From Clarireedia homoeocarpa (lineage: Eukaryota > Ascomycota > Leotiomycetes > Helotiales > Rutstroemiaceae), in NCBI GenBank assembly GCA_001465935.1, contig LNKV01000007.1:62001-126000 (forward strand): DNA of 64,000 nt, given 5' to 3'. Shown piece by piece: positions 11,169-22,954 of this stretch. A program made the position numbers and the translations under genes. The notes beneath the pieces were generated by a model that was not told the DNA's origin, ran no database searches, and worked only from the letters and a program-made list of their open reading frames with translations. Position 1 is the stretch's first letter; every line of letters starts with the position of its first letter.

Positions 11169-14100
11169 CTTGTGATATCGGGTTTTCCGGTATATAACTT
11201 ATCGTGACACAATCGAACTATCCGACAAGGGTTGAAGAAATCGTCTTGGCAATGTCGTTATTGTGGGATGAGCGATGGACGGTGCCAAGAGATCTACCAA
11301 GTATGATGCTGGCTCAATACGACTTGTGTGCGGGAGAAGGATTGAAAATAGCGGCAAAAGGTAGGTGATACGGGATGTGTACGGCGGTGCGGCTGTACTG
11401 CCACGAAAATGCGAAAGAACTTATATTGAGATGGAAAGGAATGAAAGGAGGGGAGGCACACGATCAAGTACTCCTTTAGACGGCAACGGGAAAGACAACA
11501 ACTTAATAGCTAAGGCAAGAGTGGAGCCAGTTCTCAGAAGATGACGGGATCCAAGCAAAAAGCAGCAATGCTGTGCTAGATTTCAAGGAAGGACGGGAAG
11601 TATGCAGCATGCAGGCATTTGCTGCTTTGGAAAGAAAAGGCGAAGCAGGGAAGAGGAATGCGGTGATTATTGGACACGCCTGGTAGAAGCTTAGAAGATG
11701 GGGGAAGTTGGCTCGCAGCAGGTTTACTCAGGAGCTGTGAGCTGGGGGTTCGAGGAGAAGTAGAGTGGGTGGGTGACATTAGGATCTATGGCAACAACGG
11801 CAGCAGCGTTTATGGCAATAACAAAGGCAAATACTAGACTAGTGAATATCCAATATGGATTGCGACGATACTACTGCAAAGATATGATGCCACACAAGCA
11901 TTGGGGTCCAGCGAAAGAGGCGAGAGGAGAGAGGAGAAGCACGAGCAAGGATTGAAGCAAAGAAGAAAGGGTATCGCGTGGTCCGGAGTAGTCGTAAGCT
12001 TCTGGAGCCCTCCACATCTCTACATGTGAGTATTGGTTCTTCTGTTTTCCCGTTTTGGATTACATTGGACTATGAAGCGTACATTGGACTGCATTGGACT
12101 GCATTGGACTGCATTGACTTGTCAACTTTCATCGTCCTCGCCAAGGCGAGCATTTGCTCTGACAAGTGATAGAAATTTGATGCCCTTGCGCGTGGCTCCG
12201 ATGAAAGAATGTAAGGCGGGGAATTGGCCAGGCATGCATATTATTTACTGCTTGAGGATTGCCTCCCCTCCTCACCGAGAGAGAACGGTGGAAGTATTCA
12301 ATATTCCTGCATTCCTTTGGTTCCGTGCTCTCGGGATGAACAGTAAATCCCGCACCTTCATCAAACCCTCCCGTTTCTGGTGACGTTGTCATATGGCGTG
12401 TTCACGCTTACGAATGAGAGACCTCTCGACAGCGATCTTTACGGGTCGAGCATGGCCAGGTGTGTCGCGTGAGATTGGAGGGGGTTTTGACAAGCTCATA
12501 AAACCAATTGGCTCCCGCCATCCCGTCCATACTGCTCCCTACCAGAGGTGGAAAATCCGACGGCTTTTTCGAGGACTGTCCATGCCGGTAGGATCCTGCT
12601 ATATCAGAAGTAGAATAACGAGGGTCAAATTGCTCGACTCCTGGTTCCAAGGCCGCGTAATCGTTGCGCGAAAAAAGCTTATAAAGCACAAGCTTTTAAA
12701 CGACCAAGTTCCCCTGTGCCATCCCTGCTTGGTGGCTGATCTAATACTGTGGCTCGTGTGGATAGCCGCTTCAAGAAGTAAGACATACTTCGATTCTTGC
12801 CGACACGGGCCTTTCATCAGAGATTGGATGAAATCGACTCCTATTTCTCGATTATTTATATATGAGAGTTGATTTGACAACGTGCTCCGACTACACCATT
12901 AGTGTCGGGTTCGAGGGGCTTTGGGTTCCGAAGCATGGCTGAGTCGTGTCGGTCGTTTGGAATGTTTGCAATCCTCCGAGTCCCAAAGATACCCCACACC
13001 CTGTTCTGGTATCAAATTGAGTTGGTGGAAGTCTAGATCCCATCTCAGCTGCAATCATACGACCCCAACTCGCCCAGCGTTCAGGAAGCGGCGAGAGAAT
13101 CTCCTGCATGGCTAGAAAGAGGATTTCAGCACACAGCCCTCTAGCCAGCGAAAGGGCCCAGTACCGACCAAGCTTTTACAAAGGAATTTCAGCCTCTTTT
13201 GTGAAGAAAAGATGGCCTGATGGTGTTCTACGAAATTTGGAAGAATGCATCCGGGATATTAACATACTGCGACCGTTGAGTTAGACTATAAAGATCGGCG
13301 AGTCTGCTATGCCCTAGAACTAAGGTCCCGACACCTGGGCAGCTGTTCTGACATCTCAAACACGTGGAAAAGTTGTGGGGAGCAGGAGCCCCGATTTTGT
13401 TGTGTCCTGAATTAGCAGTGCATTTCCATACGCATAACACGACGGTAAAACCCATGTGAGTTACTTCGTAGACTCGGAGGAAATTCTCCAAAACTCGTCC
13501 AAGGGGGGCAATGGGGCTCTGTTCCCATACTTATGTTGAATCAAACGACCTTAGATTGAACTGATATGTTTTCTTTTTCCACATCTGTTGTAACTGGCAC
13601 AATGTCTCAATGTCTCTGGGAGAGCAGTTTGATCGCAGCAATCAAGTACAAAATGTTGTTTTAGATTAGTAAAAAAATAAAAAAATAAAGAAAGAAAAAG
13701 AAAAAACTGCGTGTACACTGTACGCTATACTTCGACGCGCGACGGATCGACGCAGTTACTGTTGTGTATGCAATCTACAGCTGGCACTATATTGACTGTT
13801 TGAAAAGGGCCGCGACGCAGTCTGTTCGCCGAATTCAGCAACCCAAGTTGGTACCTGCGGTCGGTATCGATGGATTTTTTTCATTACGAATGACCAGCTT
13901 GTCAACGCGGTATGCTGAATTTCCTAGCAATCAAATTCTGTGCACCACATCACAGGTGCTTTAAATTGCCTCGGAGCTTACGAGCACTTCTTGAAATGCG
14001 AGACTAGACAGGAATGAATTCCTTTATAGCTTTTAATTCTCTTGTTTCATCTTTCATGGCTCGAGGCACCACGATGATGGCGACCTTGTTCCATCATGCT

Positions 14101-14264
14101 CGCATTAGGCTGTCATTTTCGCGAGTACGAATATGCGTTGCCCCCGCTTCTATTGCAGCACCTTCTGTTTTCCAAGAGGTCGGTCAAGTCCCACGGTTCA
14201 GGCTGATCTTTTGCTCAAAGCGACACCAATTGGGAAGCAACCGATTGAGCCGGCCGTCGTGGAC
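11169..14264. other. Gene-poor stretch of 3.1 kb
   Basis: I see no gene here. Open frames are short, lack splice structure and show no recognisable domain. The only structure is a small tandem repeat at 12081-12118. It lies upstream of the Mnn4-like gene and the P450 relic. Confidence 0.55.
12081..12118. repeat. Tandem decamer, about four copies
   Basis: Head-to-tail copies of GCATTGGACT, the first beginning with A and the last truncated. An isolated related copy precedes it at about 12062-12070. Confidence 0.85.
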
Positions 14265-15873
14265 AAGCCTCCCAGGACCGAAACTCGCAGCAATATCAAA
14301 TGCTTGGTTCTTCTTGCATAGGTATGGGTTCCTTCAATCATATCAGTAGTTTGATTAACAGACTGTCGAAGTACTTCCGGGGAGCATCATCATGATTTGG
14401 TGAGATTGCATAACAAGTATGGACGGACCTGTTGTCCGAATTGCACCAAATGAACTGTATGTACGCCTATGTTCACTTGCGTTAAGGTCTGATTAACATT
14501 CTATTAGGGGTTTTTCTATGGCCCAGTCATATCAGGATATTCACGGTCATGCTAAGCAAGGACGAGCAACTTTTCTCAAATCTGCCTCCTACATGACCGG
14601 TTCGGAGTCTAACATTGGTATCATTTCCGCTAGAGACCCAGCTGTTCATCGAGAAATTAGGAAATCCCTTGCTCATGCGTTCAGTGCCAAAGCACTTCGT
14701 CTTCAAGAGGAAGTTGTAATGCAATATGTCAACTTGCTAGTTGACCAGCTGCGCAAGCACGAATCCGAAAAGGGGGGGGTCAAATATACAGCAAGTGAGT
14801 TTGAACTCGACTGTTTTACTGACCACAGCTAATGCGATATAGTGGTATAATTGGCTGACGTTCGATATCATTGGCGATCTCGCGTTTGGAGAATCATTCA
14901 ATGCCGTCAAATCCGGACAAGGGCACCCATGGATCAGCCTCATTCTCGACAGTGCACCTTATGGGATACATGAATGTCTTTTACCGTTCTCCTATCCTAC
15001 AGAATGTCAAAAAGCTGTGCATGCTTATGATGCCAAAGGACTTGAAACAGAAAACTAATGAGCATTTCCAACTATCAATGCAAAAAGCACTACGACGAAT
15101 GGAGAGGGAAAACAACGACAGGGACGACTTCTTCTCTCATCTACTTCGCGAAAAGGACAATGGGCCAAAGATCACTCCAGAATTTATCCTTGCGCAATCA
15201 ACCAGTCTGATCGTGGCGGGTTCCGAAACCACGGCTACCTTTTTGATAGGTAATCACATTTGTCGTTATGTATTAACAGAAGGGAAGCTGATTCATCACA
15301 GGGGTGACATACTATCTCCTGAAAAATCCTCAGGCACTACGCCACCTTCAGGAAGAAATTCGGAACGCCTTCTTCGACTCTAAATCTATTACCAGTGATT
15401 CTACGGCATCCCTACAGTATCTGTTCGCTGTCATCGAAGAAGGGCTTCGTTTGTACCCACCGGTTCCCGTCGGTCTTCCCCGTGACAGTCCTGGTGCTTT
15501 TGTTGATGGGAACTACGTTCCAAAGGGTGCAGTCGTGGGTGTTTCTGGTTATGTGGCTACTCGCAGTGAAGAAGCATTCCGAGATGCATCGGAGTTTCAC
15601 CCCGAACGTTGGTTACCTTCGGATCATCCTCTCTACAACACTCGATAATAAAGAGATGTCAAAGATGCAAGCAAACCATTCTCGCTTGGTCCACGTGCAT
15701 GTTTAGGAATCAATTTAGCTTACATGGAGATGAGAATTGTGTTGGCTAGAATGATATGGGAGTTTGATTGGGAATTGGTCACCAAGGATTTGGTCTGGGA
15801 AAGGGACTCCAAGTTGTACGTGTTATGGAGAAAGCCGGAGCTTCGGGTCAGGTTCACGTCTGTACAGAGATGA
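14265..15873 (+). pseudogene. Cytochrome P450 relic with frameshifts and in-frame stops
   Basis: All diagnostic P450 blocks are present in order: PGPKLAAISNAWFFLHR near 14270, a helix-C-like RKSLAHAFSAKAL (about 14660), WYNWLTFDIIGDLAFGESF (about 14843), helix I AGSETTAT (about 15217), ExxR EEGLRLYPPVP (about 15440), FHPERWL (about 15595) and the haem loop FSLGPRACLG (about 15687). They do not lie in one frame, even after plausible splicing. Frame breaks occur near 14425, between the G7 run at 14772 and the WYNW exon, and near 14955. Two tandem TAA codons at 15646-15651 cut off the haem loop in the same frame. One intron (15250-15301) is still perfect. The recognisable body resembles fungal monooxygenases of secondary metabolism. 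The substrate is unknown. I judge it non-functional and fairly recently decayed. Confidence 0.87.
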
Positions 15874-16649
15874 TCAAAGCTGGAAAATCTCGGGTTGGAC
15901 CGAAAGGCGTTTTCCGTTCTAGTTGTCTGGGTTAGTGCGCCCGTATCAGGTCTGGAGCATAACTCAATAATGCCGCAACCCGTCAGTTCGTTCTCAAATC
16001 TGATAGATCAGACGAACATCTAGGTGGCTAGCCGAAACACCGAACTTGTAGATATTTGAGCCCGTGGATCTGTAGATGCAAGGGATTTCGGCGAGCACAA
16101 AACGTGCTAAGTTCGTGCTTTTGGGGTCAAATGGAGCAGCTGTTACTTTGTACGACGCGAGGACCGTCTCTTCCCGCCAATGGCTTTGTGATAGAAAATT
16201 TTTTATTACTCTTTTAGGAATATGGTCTTGAGGCAACGACCGGGGGTTCTTGCGATACACTGCAAGAAGTTTTGTATGGAGCCAAGCCGCAACACAGTTG
16301 GTGAAGGAATCAGGGTGCTTGAGGACGGCAAAGCGAAATATCTTTCTCAAGTCTATATCAAGAACCTTGAATCCGACCTAAAAATCCCCTTATATTTATA
16401 AAGAATCGATTGTAATATAATAGTAGATAAACAAATAGTAATTGAAAGTTGAATATAAAGCTTTATATATTAAAGAAATATATATTATATATATAGATTT
16501 TTATTCTCTATAGTTTGAATAGATCAGCTTGCCTCTATTAAATCGACTAAATTGCGTTGAGCCAGTCCCGTGCCGCTTTCCTGCCTGAGGTTCTACTAAT
16601 ACCTTCGCGGGGTATCTGAGCCTATGGTTCTCAGGCATCAGTCGTAACA
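15874..16649. other. Intergenic region with AT-rich island
   Basis: Between the P450 relic and the 3' end of the HET gene. The first half has ordinary composition; about 16381-16520 is strongly AT-rich. An ORF on the minus strand at 15994-16350 has no recognisable domain and is not called. Confidence 0.6.
16381..16520. other. AT-rich island downstream of the HET gene
   Basis: About 140 bases of nearly pure A/T with TATATA runs, abruptly different from both sides. A second island sits on the other side of the same gene. It could be degraded repeat DNA or a matrix/terminator-like spacer. Confidence 0.6.
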
Positions 16650-19293
16650 TCAAACTAGTACAAACACTTCTGATTCCAGGAAATTTCTTTCTTTCAAATA
16701 CTCACCATGCATAACACCCGAGACAAAGCACTCTCCAACAAATTCAAACCTCTTCACTTCCTTGCTATTATGGCCACCCTCAACTTCACTGCTCACAGGC
16801 CTAAGTAAAAAGGGCACATTACCCCCATACAAGATCACAATAACGTCACCGTTTTTAGCTGCCCACGGGCAAAGCCCGACCATTCCATTAGAGCCCAAAA
16901 AAAAGAAGGGATCAAGGCAAGTCAGGATTTGGTCTGTCTCGCATCGTTTTAACCCCTCTTCTGTAGCTAATAATGAAGCAAGACACACTGCAGGGAGATT
17001 AGGTCGCCTCACATATCCCCAATGAGCGTTGCGATGATCTTGGAATTCTTGGAGGCCTCTCAGATCATCAAACATCCGCCTCTCTACTTCGACAGGTAGA
17101 TCATTGCGATTTTCTCGCGCTCTCTCCGGTTTTGAATTCCAAACCTTGTAGTGTCCACATGGATCGATAATCTGATCCCAGACGGCTAGCAAGTCTTTTA
17201 AAGATTCACTAATCTCTTTCAAGTCATGATCGAAGGCGATATAGGTTATCTCGGTGATGGTAGCCAAGTTAAAGCCCATCAGTTTCAGAACCTCGGGATC
17301 TGGGTCCGTGTCGAGATCCAGCAGCGACTGGTCTGGAATAGTGTCCTTCGATGCAGTAAATTGGAACAAAGTATTCAGAGTCGTTCTAGCCCAAGTAGCC
17401 TTTCCGTCACTGCCTATTGCCCATGTTGGCCCCGATTTTTGGGGTCCAAAGGGGTCATCGTGTAGACGTACCCAAGCTCTTCCTGGTTGGCCGTGGGTGT
17501 ATGACAGAATGGCTAGAGATTTGTTCCTGCAAATCCACCATTTAGTGAAATCGGCAAGTACTCTTTTCGAAGATTTGCTATAGGAAGGCCGGATTGCAAG
17601 GGGCAATTCATCTGCTATACAGGTTTCTCGACCAAAAGGGAGTAAGGCAAAAAGCTTGTCCCGTGGGTCTGTTGCTTTGAGCTCCAAACCATCAAGGAAG
17701 ACATCTAAAATGCCCAGATGATGACCTCCTTTCTGTGAAGAATCACGAGGATCTAGGCTTGCTAGATTACTTTGCTGCGTTCTCAAACTTGTCCAGATTG
17801 AAGGCATCATGGGATGGGTTGGCAGGAATGTCTCTTGGAACCTGTAATCCGTACTGTTGAGCCACATATTGACATCAAGAAGTTCGTTCCAGGAAATAAT
17901 TTCTGGGCCACAGTAAACGAGCGCCGTCCGTGCCCTCAATGCTTCTTGAAGTACCCATATCCGTCGAAACCAAGGGTTCATAAAGAGGCATGACATGAGT
18001 TCAGATAAGTGAAGATCGAGATGTCCTCCAATTAGCTCTCTGACTCCAGTCGAAAATCTGTGTTGATGTGCCGCAAAGATTTCGTACATTCCTCTGAACG
18101 AGATGGGGGCTTTTGTTTGATCAATTGAGTCCGAGATGTTTGTAGGTATAATTGTATGACAGGTGCCGAAACAGGTGCAGGCATCACCACCCTTACAAAC
18201 TCGCACACTGAAGTTGTGTATGTCCCGAACCACTCTCATTCCGGCTTCGGTGCTTGGGTCTCCATCCCCGAGCCATATATTGACAGCCGAAGCATTAGAA
18301 TAGATCTCAGCCATCATACTTACTTGCTGTGCTCTTTCCTCGATATCATTCTGATTGATGCACAATTGGTCGATCCATATGGACCTAGGTCGATCTCTGT
18401 ATCGCAGCTGTCTTAAAGCCATGAAGACTGAGCTGGAAGTGGAATAAGCCTCAGACGGACCATTCAGTTCCGAAGGATATAAGATTAACTCTGAGGAGTC
18501 ATTTGCATTTCCCCAGCAGTAAGACAGAGCTTCAAAGCTCTTATTGCTTCCTAGCGTGTGAAATCGAATTGAGCAAACAACTGGGTCTCCTGCTTCGCCT
18601 GGTTGCAAATCCAAGAGCCGGATCTCCTTTGTGGAGCTATTGAGTGACCTTGCATAAATATACTTCCCCATCGAAGGAGTATTCCTCAACAAGGGTCGCT
18701 CGATGATAGGCTGGTACCCTATTGTTATTCGGGCTGCCCGGATGAAATTGACCCAACCTTGATAAGTCGCACGAGGAACAAGCTGGACGACATCTCCAGG
18801 CTGGAGGCTCTCGATCCACTTCCACTTGGCCCCCGGGGTAGACTCATCCCATCGACCTGTGTGATCATGAAATTTGGGAACTCCACGGTGATTTTCAAAA
18901 AGAGTAATTATACGCAAATCAGTTCGATTGGGAGGCCGCCGAGCGGAAACATCCATCAACTACAAAGTATACGTTAGTCGTGAACGCTTCAGGTATTGAT
19001 CTACTTCGGTATAGTAAGCAGACAATACCTAACAGAGACTGCTGGACGGCTCTCTTTACTTACGGTGAACGATGCACCTTCATTGCTGTCGCACCAACCT
19101 TACAAGAGTCAGTTTTAGCCACGTAATTCTGCCACGGTTTCGAAATCATACCTTGATCTCGACTTGATACTGCAAAGGCTATATATTTGACCGAGTGCAC
19201 ATCTTCCGGGAGGACTAGCTCTAAGTAAGGTGGCTTAGGACAATTCTGGTGCACCTGCACAAGGCCGTGGCGTTCAACAGAGCTCTCTTTCAT
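16650..19293 (-). CDS. HET (heterokaryon incompatibility) domain protein, 828 aa
   Basis: Exons on the minus strand: 19293-19152, 19098-19064 (35 nt) and 18959-16650. Splicing reads SSRDQ-GWCDSNEGASFT-LMDVSARR and totals 829 codons with stop. The HET domain is clear: SFEALSYCWGN at about residues 200-210, RSIWIDQLCINQNDIEERA at about 251-269, and IYSNASAVNIWLGDGD at about 278-293, with WFRRIWVLQEAL further on and a DPRDKLFALL segment typical of the family. The N-terminal 120 residues carry the DQGW and WIESLQPGDVVQLVPRATYQGWVN region found before some fungal HET domains. HET proteins act in non-self recognition and can trigger cell death; the partner here is unknown. The third exon is 2.3 kb without a stop, so the gene looks intact. 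AT-rich islands lie on both sides. Confidence 0.9.
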
Positions 19294-20137
19294 TGTCTAT
19301 ATTAATAACTATAGCACTGAATTCGATAGTCTCACAAGCACTTCGCAAGGAAAGGTATGTCAGATCAGATCACTTGGCAATGTAGAGATCCAGCACTTCG
19401 TGATCCTGTGCCGCAATTGACAATGGGTGAGACTACGGGGTATGGTGTATTACACATCCAACCAAAATATAAAACCAGTGAGATTCAATATCAGACCCGA
19501 AAGAACCCCTGCCTTGCTTAATTATTAAAGTATTATAATTAAGATTTATTTATAATATATATATATATTTTTTTTTTTTAAAGTTTCCTACAGAGTCGGC
19601 GAATGAAGAAGCATGAACCCCGCATAGGAGAAGATACTAGCAGCCAGGTACCCGCTAATTCGTTCGATAACATCTATGCATGCAATCGACAAGCACCAGA
19701 TTTGCTTCCCGGCCCCACTATTTTCCCCGAACATCATGATAAAAATTTCTAGCTTCCCACTTGGACGCGGGACATAGAGGAGTCATACCATGTCTGCTGC
19801 GCCCTTCACTCCAATCTCATTCTGCCCACATTCAACAATGTTGATATGAATCTCGGGCGCACAATCCCTCCACAAAAAGGTAAGTAACCTGCATTGTCAG
19901 CACATCTTTTGACTCTTGATTGGCGAATTTGACGGAAGTGGTTCTTCTGGTGTAACTCATCACAGTGGGGCGGGTGGCACTTGATCTTTTCATGTCTTTT
20001 CGGATAAGGTAGCATTGTGTGTCCCATATGTCTGCGCATTCCCTCTTCGACCTTTCTCTTTCTAAATCTTTGCTCCTTGATTTGGTAAGACGAAACGTGG
20101 TAGGCAATTGGGCTAATTCAAGGGTCAAACCAGCAGA
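19294..20137. promoter_or_regulatory. Divergent promoter region, HET gene / NCS1 permease
   Basis: 844 bases between two divergent start codons. It contains an AT-rich island at about 19515-19585 with TATATATA and a T run. The minus-strand ORFs near 19806-20128 show no family features. Confidence 0.5.
19515..19585. other. AT-rich island upstream of the HET gene
   Basis: About 70 bases of A/T including (TA)n and a T9-10 run. It mirrors the island at 16381-16520, so the two bracket the HET gene and its 5' flank. Confidence 0.6.
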
Positions 20138-21835
20138 ATGTCTTCAGCCGAGCAAATAGCATCTACTCACCTCGAGCAGGACATCGAGAAGGGCAGAAAT
20201 GTCAAAGATGTCCCAGGCCTCGACCCCTCCCCAATTGATCGTCCGAATTTGAAGTCCTCTGCTCACGATGCCACAATACCGATCACCTCGACCCCCCCTC
20301 GGAATCGATTCTTTCAAAAGACGGAGCGCATCGAAAGATTTCTGGGGATTGAAGCACGCGGTATCCACAGGGTGCTGCCGGAAGAGCAGACGCCAGAGAC
20401 CACTCTTACTTTCTTGCAGATAGTGGTATTATGGTTCTCAATGAATACAGCGCCGCAGAACATAACATTGGCAAGCATTGGATCGAGTGTTTATGGGTTG
20501 GGCTTCTTGGATGCTACGATGTGTAGTGTGTTTGGTGCAATTCTTGGCATACTACCGGTTGCTTATGTAGCCGGATGGGGACCGTGGAGTGGGAACAGAA
20601 CATTGGTAAATTCCTCTTTAAATATTAAAGATCGGTGTCTTGAGGCAGACTTTGAACTCGAAACTTGCCCTGCTCAACGGTAGCTAACTGACGAGTAGAT
20701 ATGTGCTCGTTTCTCCATGGGATGGTGGCCAGTGAAAATTTGTGTCATACTGAACTTGGTCATCGTCCTGGGTTACTCAATGATAGATGCCGTTGTTGCT
20801 GGTCAAATGCTCTCAGCAGTCTCACCAAACGGTAGCTTGTCCGTCGAAGTTGGAATTGTTATCACAGCAGTTTTGACATTCTTCATCACAACATTAGGAA
20901 TCAAAATCTTTCACCACTACGAGAGATACGCCTGGATACCGCAAACATGTGTGCTCTTTATTCTCGCTGGGACTGCGGGACCAAAATTCGATCTGTACAC
21001 TAAATCGACAGTAGAGGGATCAACACTGGCGGGTAACCGACTTTCATTTTTCTCGATTTGTCTAAGTGCGGCAATCACATATGCTCCAATAGCAGCAGAT
21101 TTCTTCGTGTATTGTGATCCCAAAATTGCAACGCGCACGAAAGTCTTCGCTGCAACGTTCCTCGGCCTTGCATTCTCCTTTACATTCACGTTTGTTATCG
21201 GTGCTGGACTCGCATCTGGTCTTGCTAACAATGCTTTGTGGGAAGCTGCAGGAGCAGGTACCGGAGCTCTTATTGTTGCAGGATTTGACAGCCTTGGAGG
21301 TTTTGGGAAGTTCTGCTCTGTGGTTGCAGCTCTGGGGCTCATTGCCAATATGATTCCTACAGCTTACTCTTGTGGTATTGACATCCAAATTCTTGGTCGA
21401 TATCCGGCCATGGTACCTCGATTCTTATGGAACACATTTGGAGTTATTGTATTCACAGTTTGTGCACTTGCTGGTCGCAATGACCTTTCTGAGGTTTTTA
21501 CCAATTTCTTATCTTTGATGGGCTATTGGGTTGTCCTCTGGATTGTCATTACCCTCGAAGAACAATTGATTTTCCGACGCAGGAAGGATCCGAAGTTTGT
21601 GTGGAGTAATTGGGATAGCTCTGAGAAGTTACCTCTTGGTATTGCAGCTTTTGCAGCATTTTGTGTGGGATGGGTTGGGGCTATTCTATGTATGAGTCAA
21701 TATTATTTCATTGGACCACTTGCAAAGATGGTAGGGAGCGAAGGAGGGGATATGGGGAATTATGTGGGATTTGCTTGGGCAGGATTGGTATATCCTCCAT
21801 TGAGATGGTGGGAGTTGAAAAGATTTGGGAGATAG
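20138..21835 (+). CDS. NCS1-family purine/cytosine permease (FCY2 type), 534 aa
   Basis: Exons are 20138-20605 and 20699-21835, with a 93-bp intron from GTAAATTC to ACGAGTAG. The junction reads GPWSGNRTL-ICARFSMGWWP, the conserved loop of the family. The total is 535 codons with stop. The N-terminal 95 residues are hydrophilic. The membrane domain starts with LTFLQIVVLWFSMNTAPQN, the family's substrate-binding first helix, and continues with about twelve helices to a short basic end (RWWELKRFGR). Family members import cytosine, adenine, guanine or hypoxanthine with protons at the plasma membrane. FCY2-like is the closest reading, but a different nucleobase or vitamin substrate is possible. 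The ATG at 20138 is chosen because it gives the usual N-terminal length. Confidence 0.9.
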
Positions 21836-22138
21836 ACGGCGAAAATAGAGGGTAGATTTGGGCATTATCTTGGTGAATATAGAGATGACGATGTCATCGA
21901 TAGCATATAAAAACATTAATGACATCTCATCTTGATGTTTAATAATAATGCTATTGATACTGCATCCCTGATAATTTCTCCCAAGTCAAGGAACTTCCTA
22001 CACCCCAATGCTGCATTTTCTGGTTTGAAAAAAGTTGAAACCAGTCTCATGCAAGTAACTGACACAAACATCACATCACAACACATCAGACTGAGAGTCT
22101 TACTTTTTGGTCTTTAAACATTTTATTTTTCATCTGAG

Positions 22139-22330
22139 CTAGGATGCTGGACGGAAGTGCCCTTTTCCGTCAAAGCGGAAGTCGATGCGGCCGGTGAGTT
22201 CTTCAATGCACATCCGGAACCGCAAGACCTGCTTGCTCATGTAGGAGCACGTGTTTTCCTGTCTGTCGTTGAAGTGTGAGTATGAGATGAAGTTTGGAAC
22301 TTCCTTTTTGAGATCTTGCTTAGTACTATT
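22139..22330 (-). other. Possible orphan terminal exon
   Basis: A GC-richer block inside AT-rich DNA. On the minus strand it encodes a hydrophilic stretch ending ...ELTGRIDFRFDGKGHF and then RPAS and a TAG stop at 22141-22139, with two Cys residues. Codons are mostly C/G-ending. The plus strand of the same block is also open (ending ...RVFLSVVEV), so strand choice is uncertain. No partner exon or start could be found. Confidence 0.25.
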
Positions 22331-22348
22331 CTCTGTATCGAGCAGGTA

Positions 22349-22377
22349 TATAGATAGATAGATAGATAGATAGATAG
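22349..22377. repeat. (TAGA)n microsatellite
   Basis: About seven TAGA/GATA units. Confidence 0.9.
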
Positions 22378-22920
22378 GTTGGTATGCACATAATCTATCT
22401 TATCAGTGCAACCAAGATATAGACTCGTACTGTATACGAAGCTTACATACAGATACAGAATCTCTCTACATAAGTTAGTAGTCACATCAATACAAGCCAA
22501 TAAAGAATCCAGTTACTACGAGTACCTTTGTAGACGAGTCGATGATAGATAAAACACTCTGTTCATCCATCCATTCATAAAACGGTATGGAACCGAATTA
22601 TTGAACACCCTCCAAAATATATACGAGACTGGATACGGTACGAAAATCAATGAGTGGCACTATTGAAAAATTAGAGACGCCTTTCGATTACTACAGTACT
22701 CGCGTCTATGGGCTCGTAAAAGGGGAAATACGATACCGGCTGGCCTGGAAGAAAGAGGCCGGTCCATGGTACTGTAGACGATACCGCCCTGCTAGAAGCC
22801 TTCCTCCATATAGTAGCTGTAGCGGTGGAGTCGGTTGTGGTTATGGAGGCCACCGAGTAGAACTACTCTGCTGGAGTACGAGAAACCTGATAACTAAGCT
22901 CGTAATGAAAGTGCTGACTA

Positions 22921-22954
22921 CAGTACAGCACAGTACAGCACAGTACAGCACAGT
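22921..22954. repeat. Tandem decamer CAGTACAGCA
   Basis: Three full copies and a part copy, preceded by a further CAGTACAGCA-like start at 22911-22920. Confidence 0.8.

Noticed and set aside
12393..12872. 159-aa plus-strand ORF
   Set aside because: No domain or splice context; composition like the surrounding spacer.
14265..15873. Repeat-induced point mutation as cause of P450 decay
   Set aside because: The lesions are mainly frame breaks and the gene keeps normal G/C content; no strong C-to-T bias is visible.
15994..16350. 118-aa minus-strand ORF beside the AT-rich island
   Set aside because: No recognisable family or flanking exons; possible relic but not supportable as a gene.
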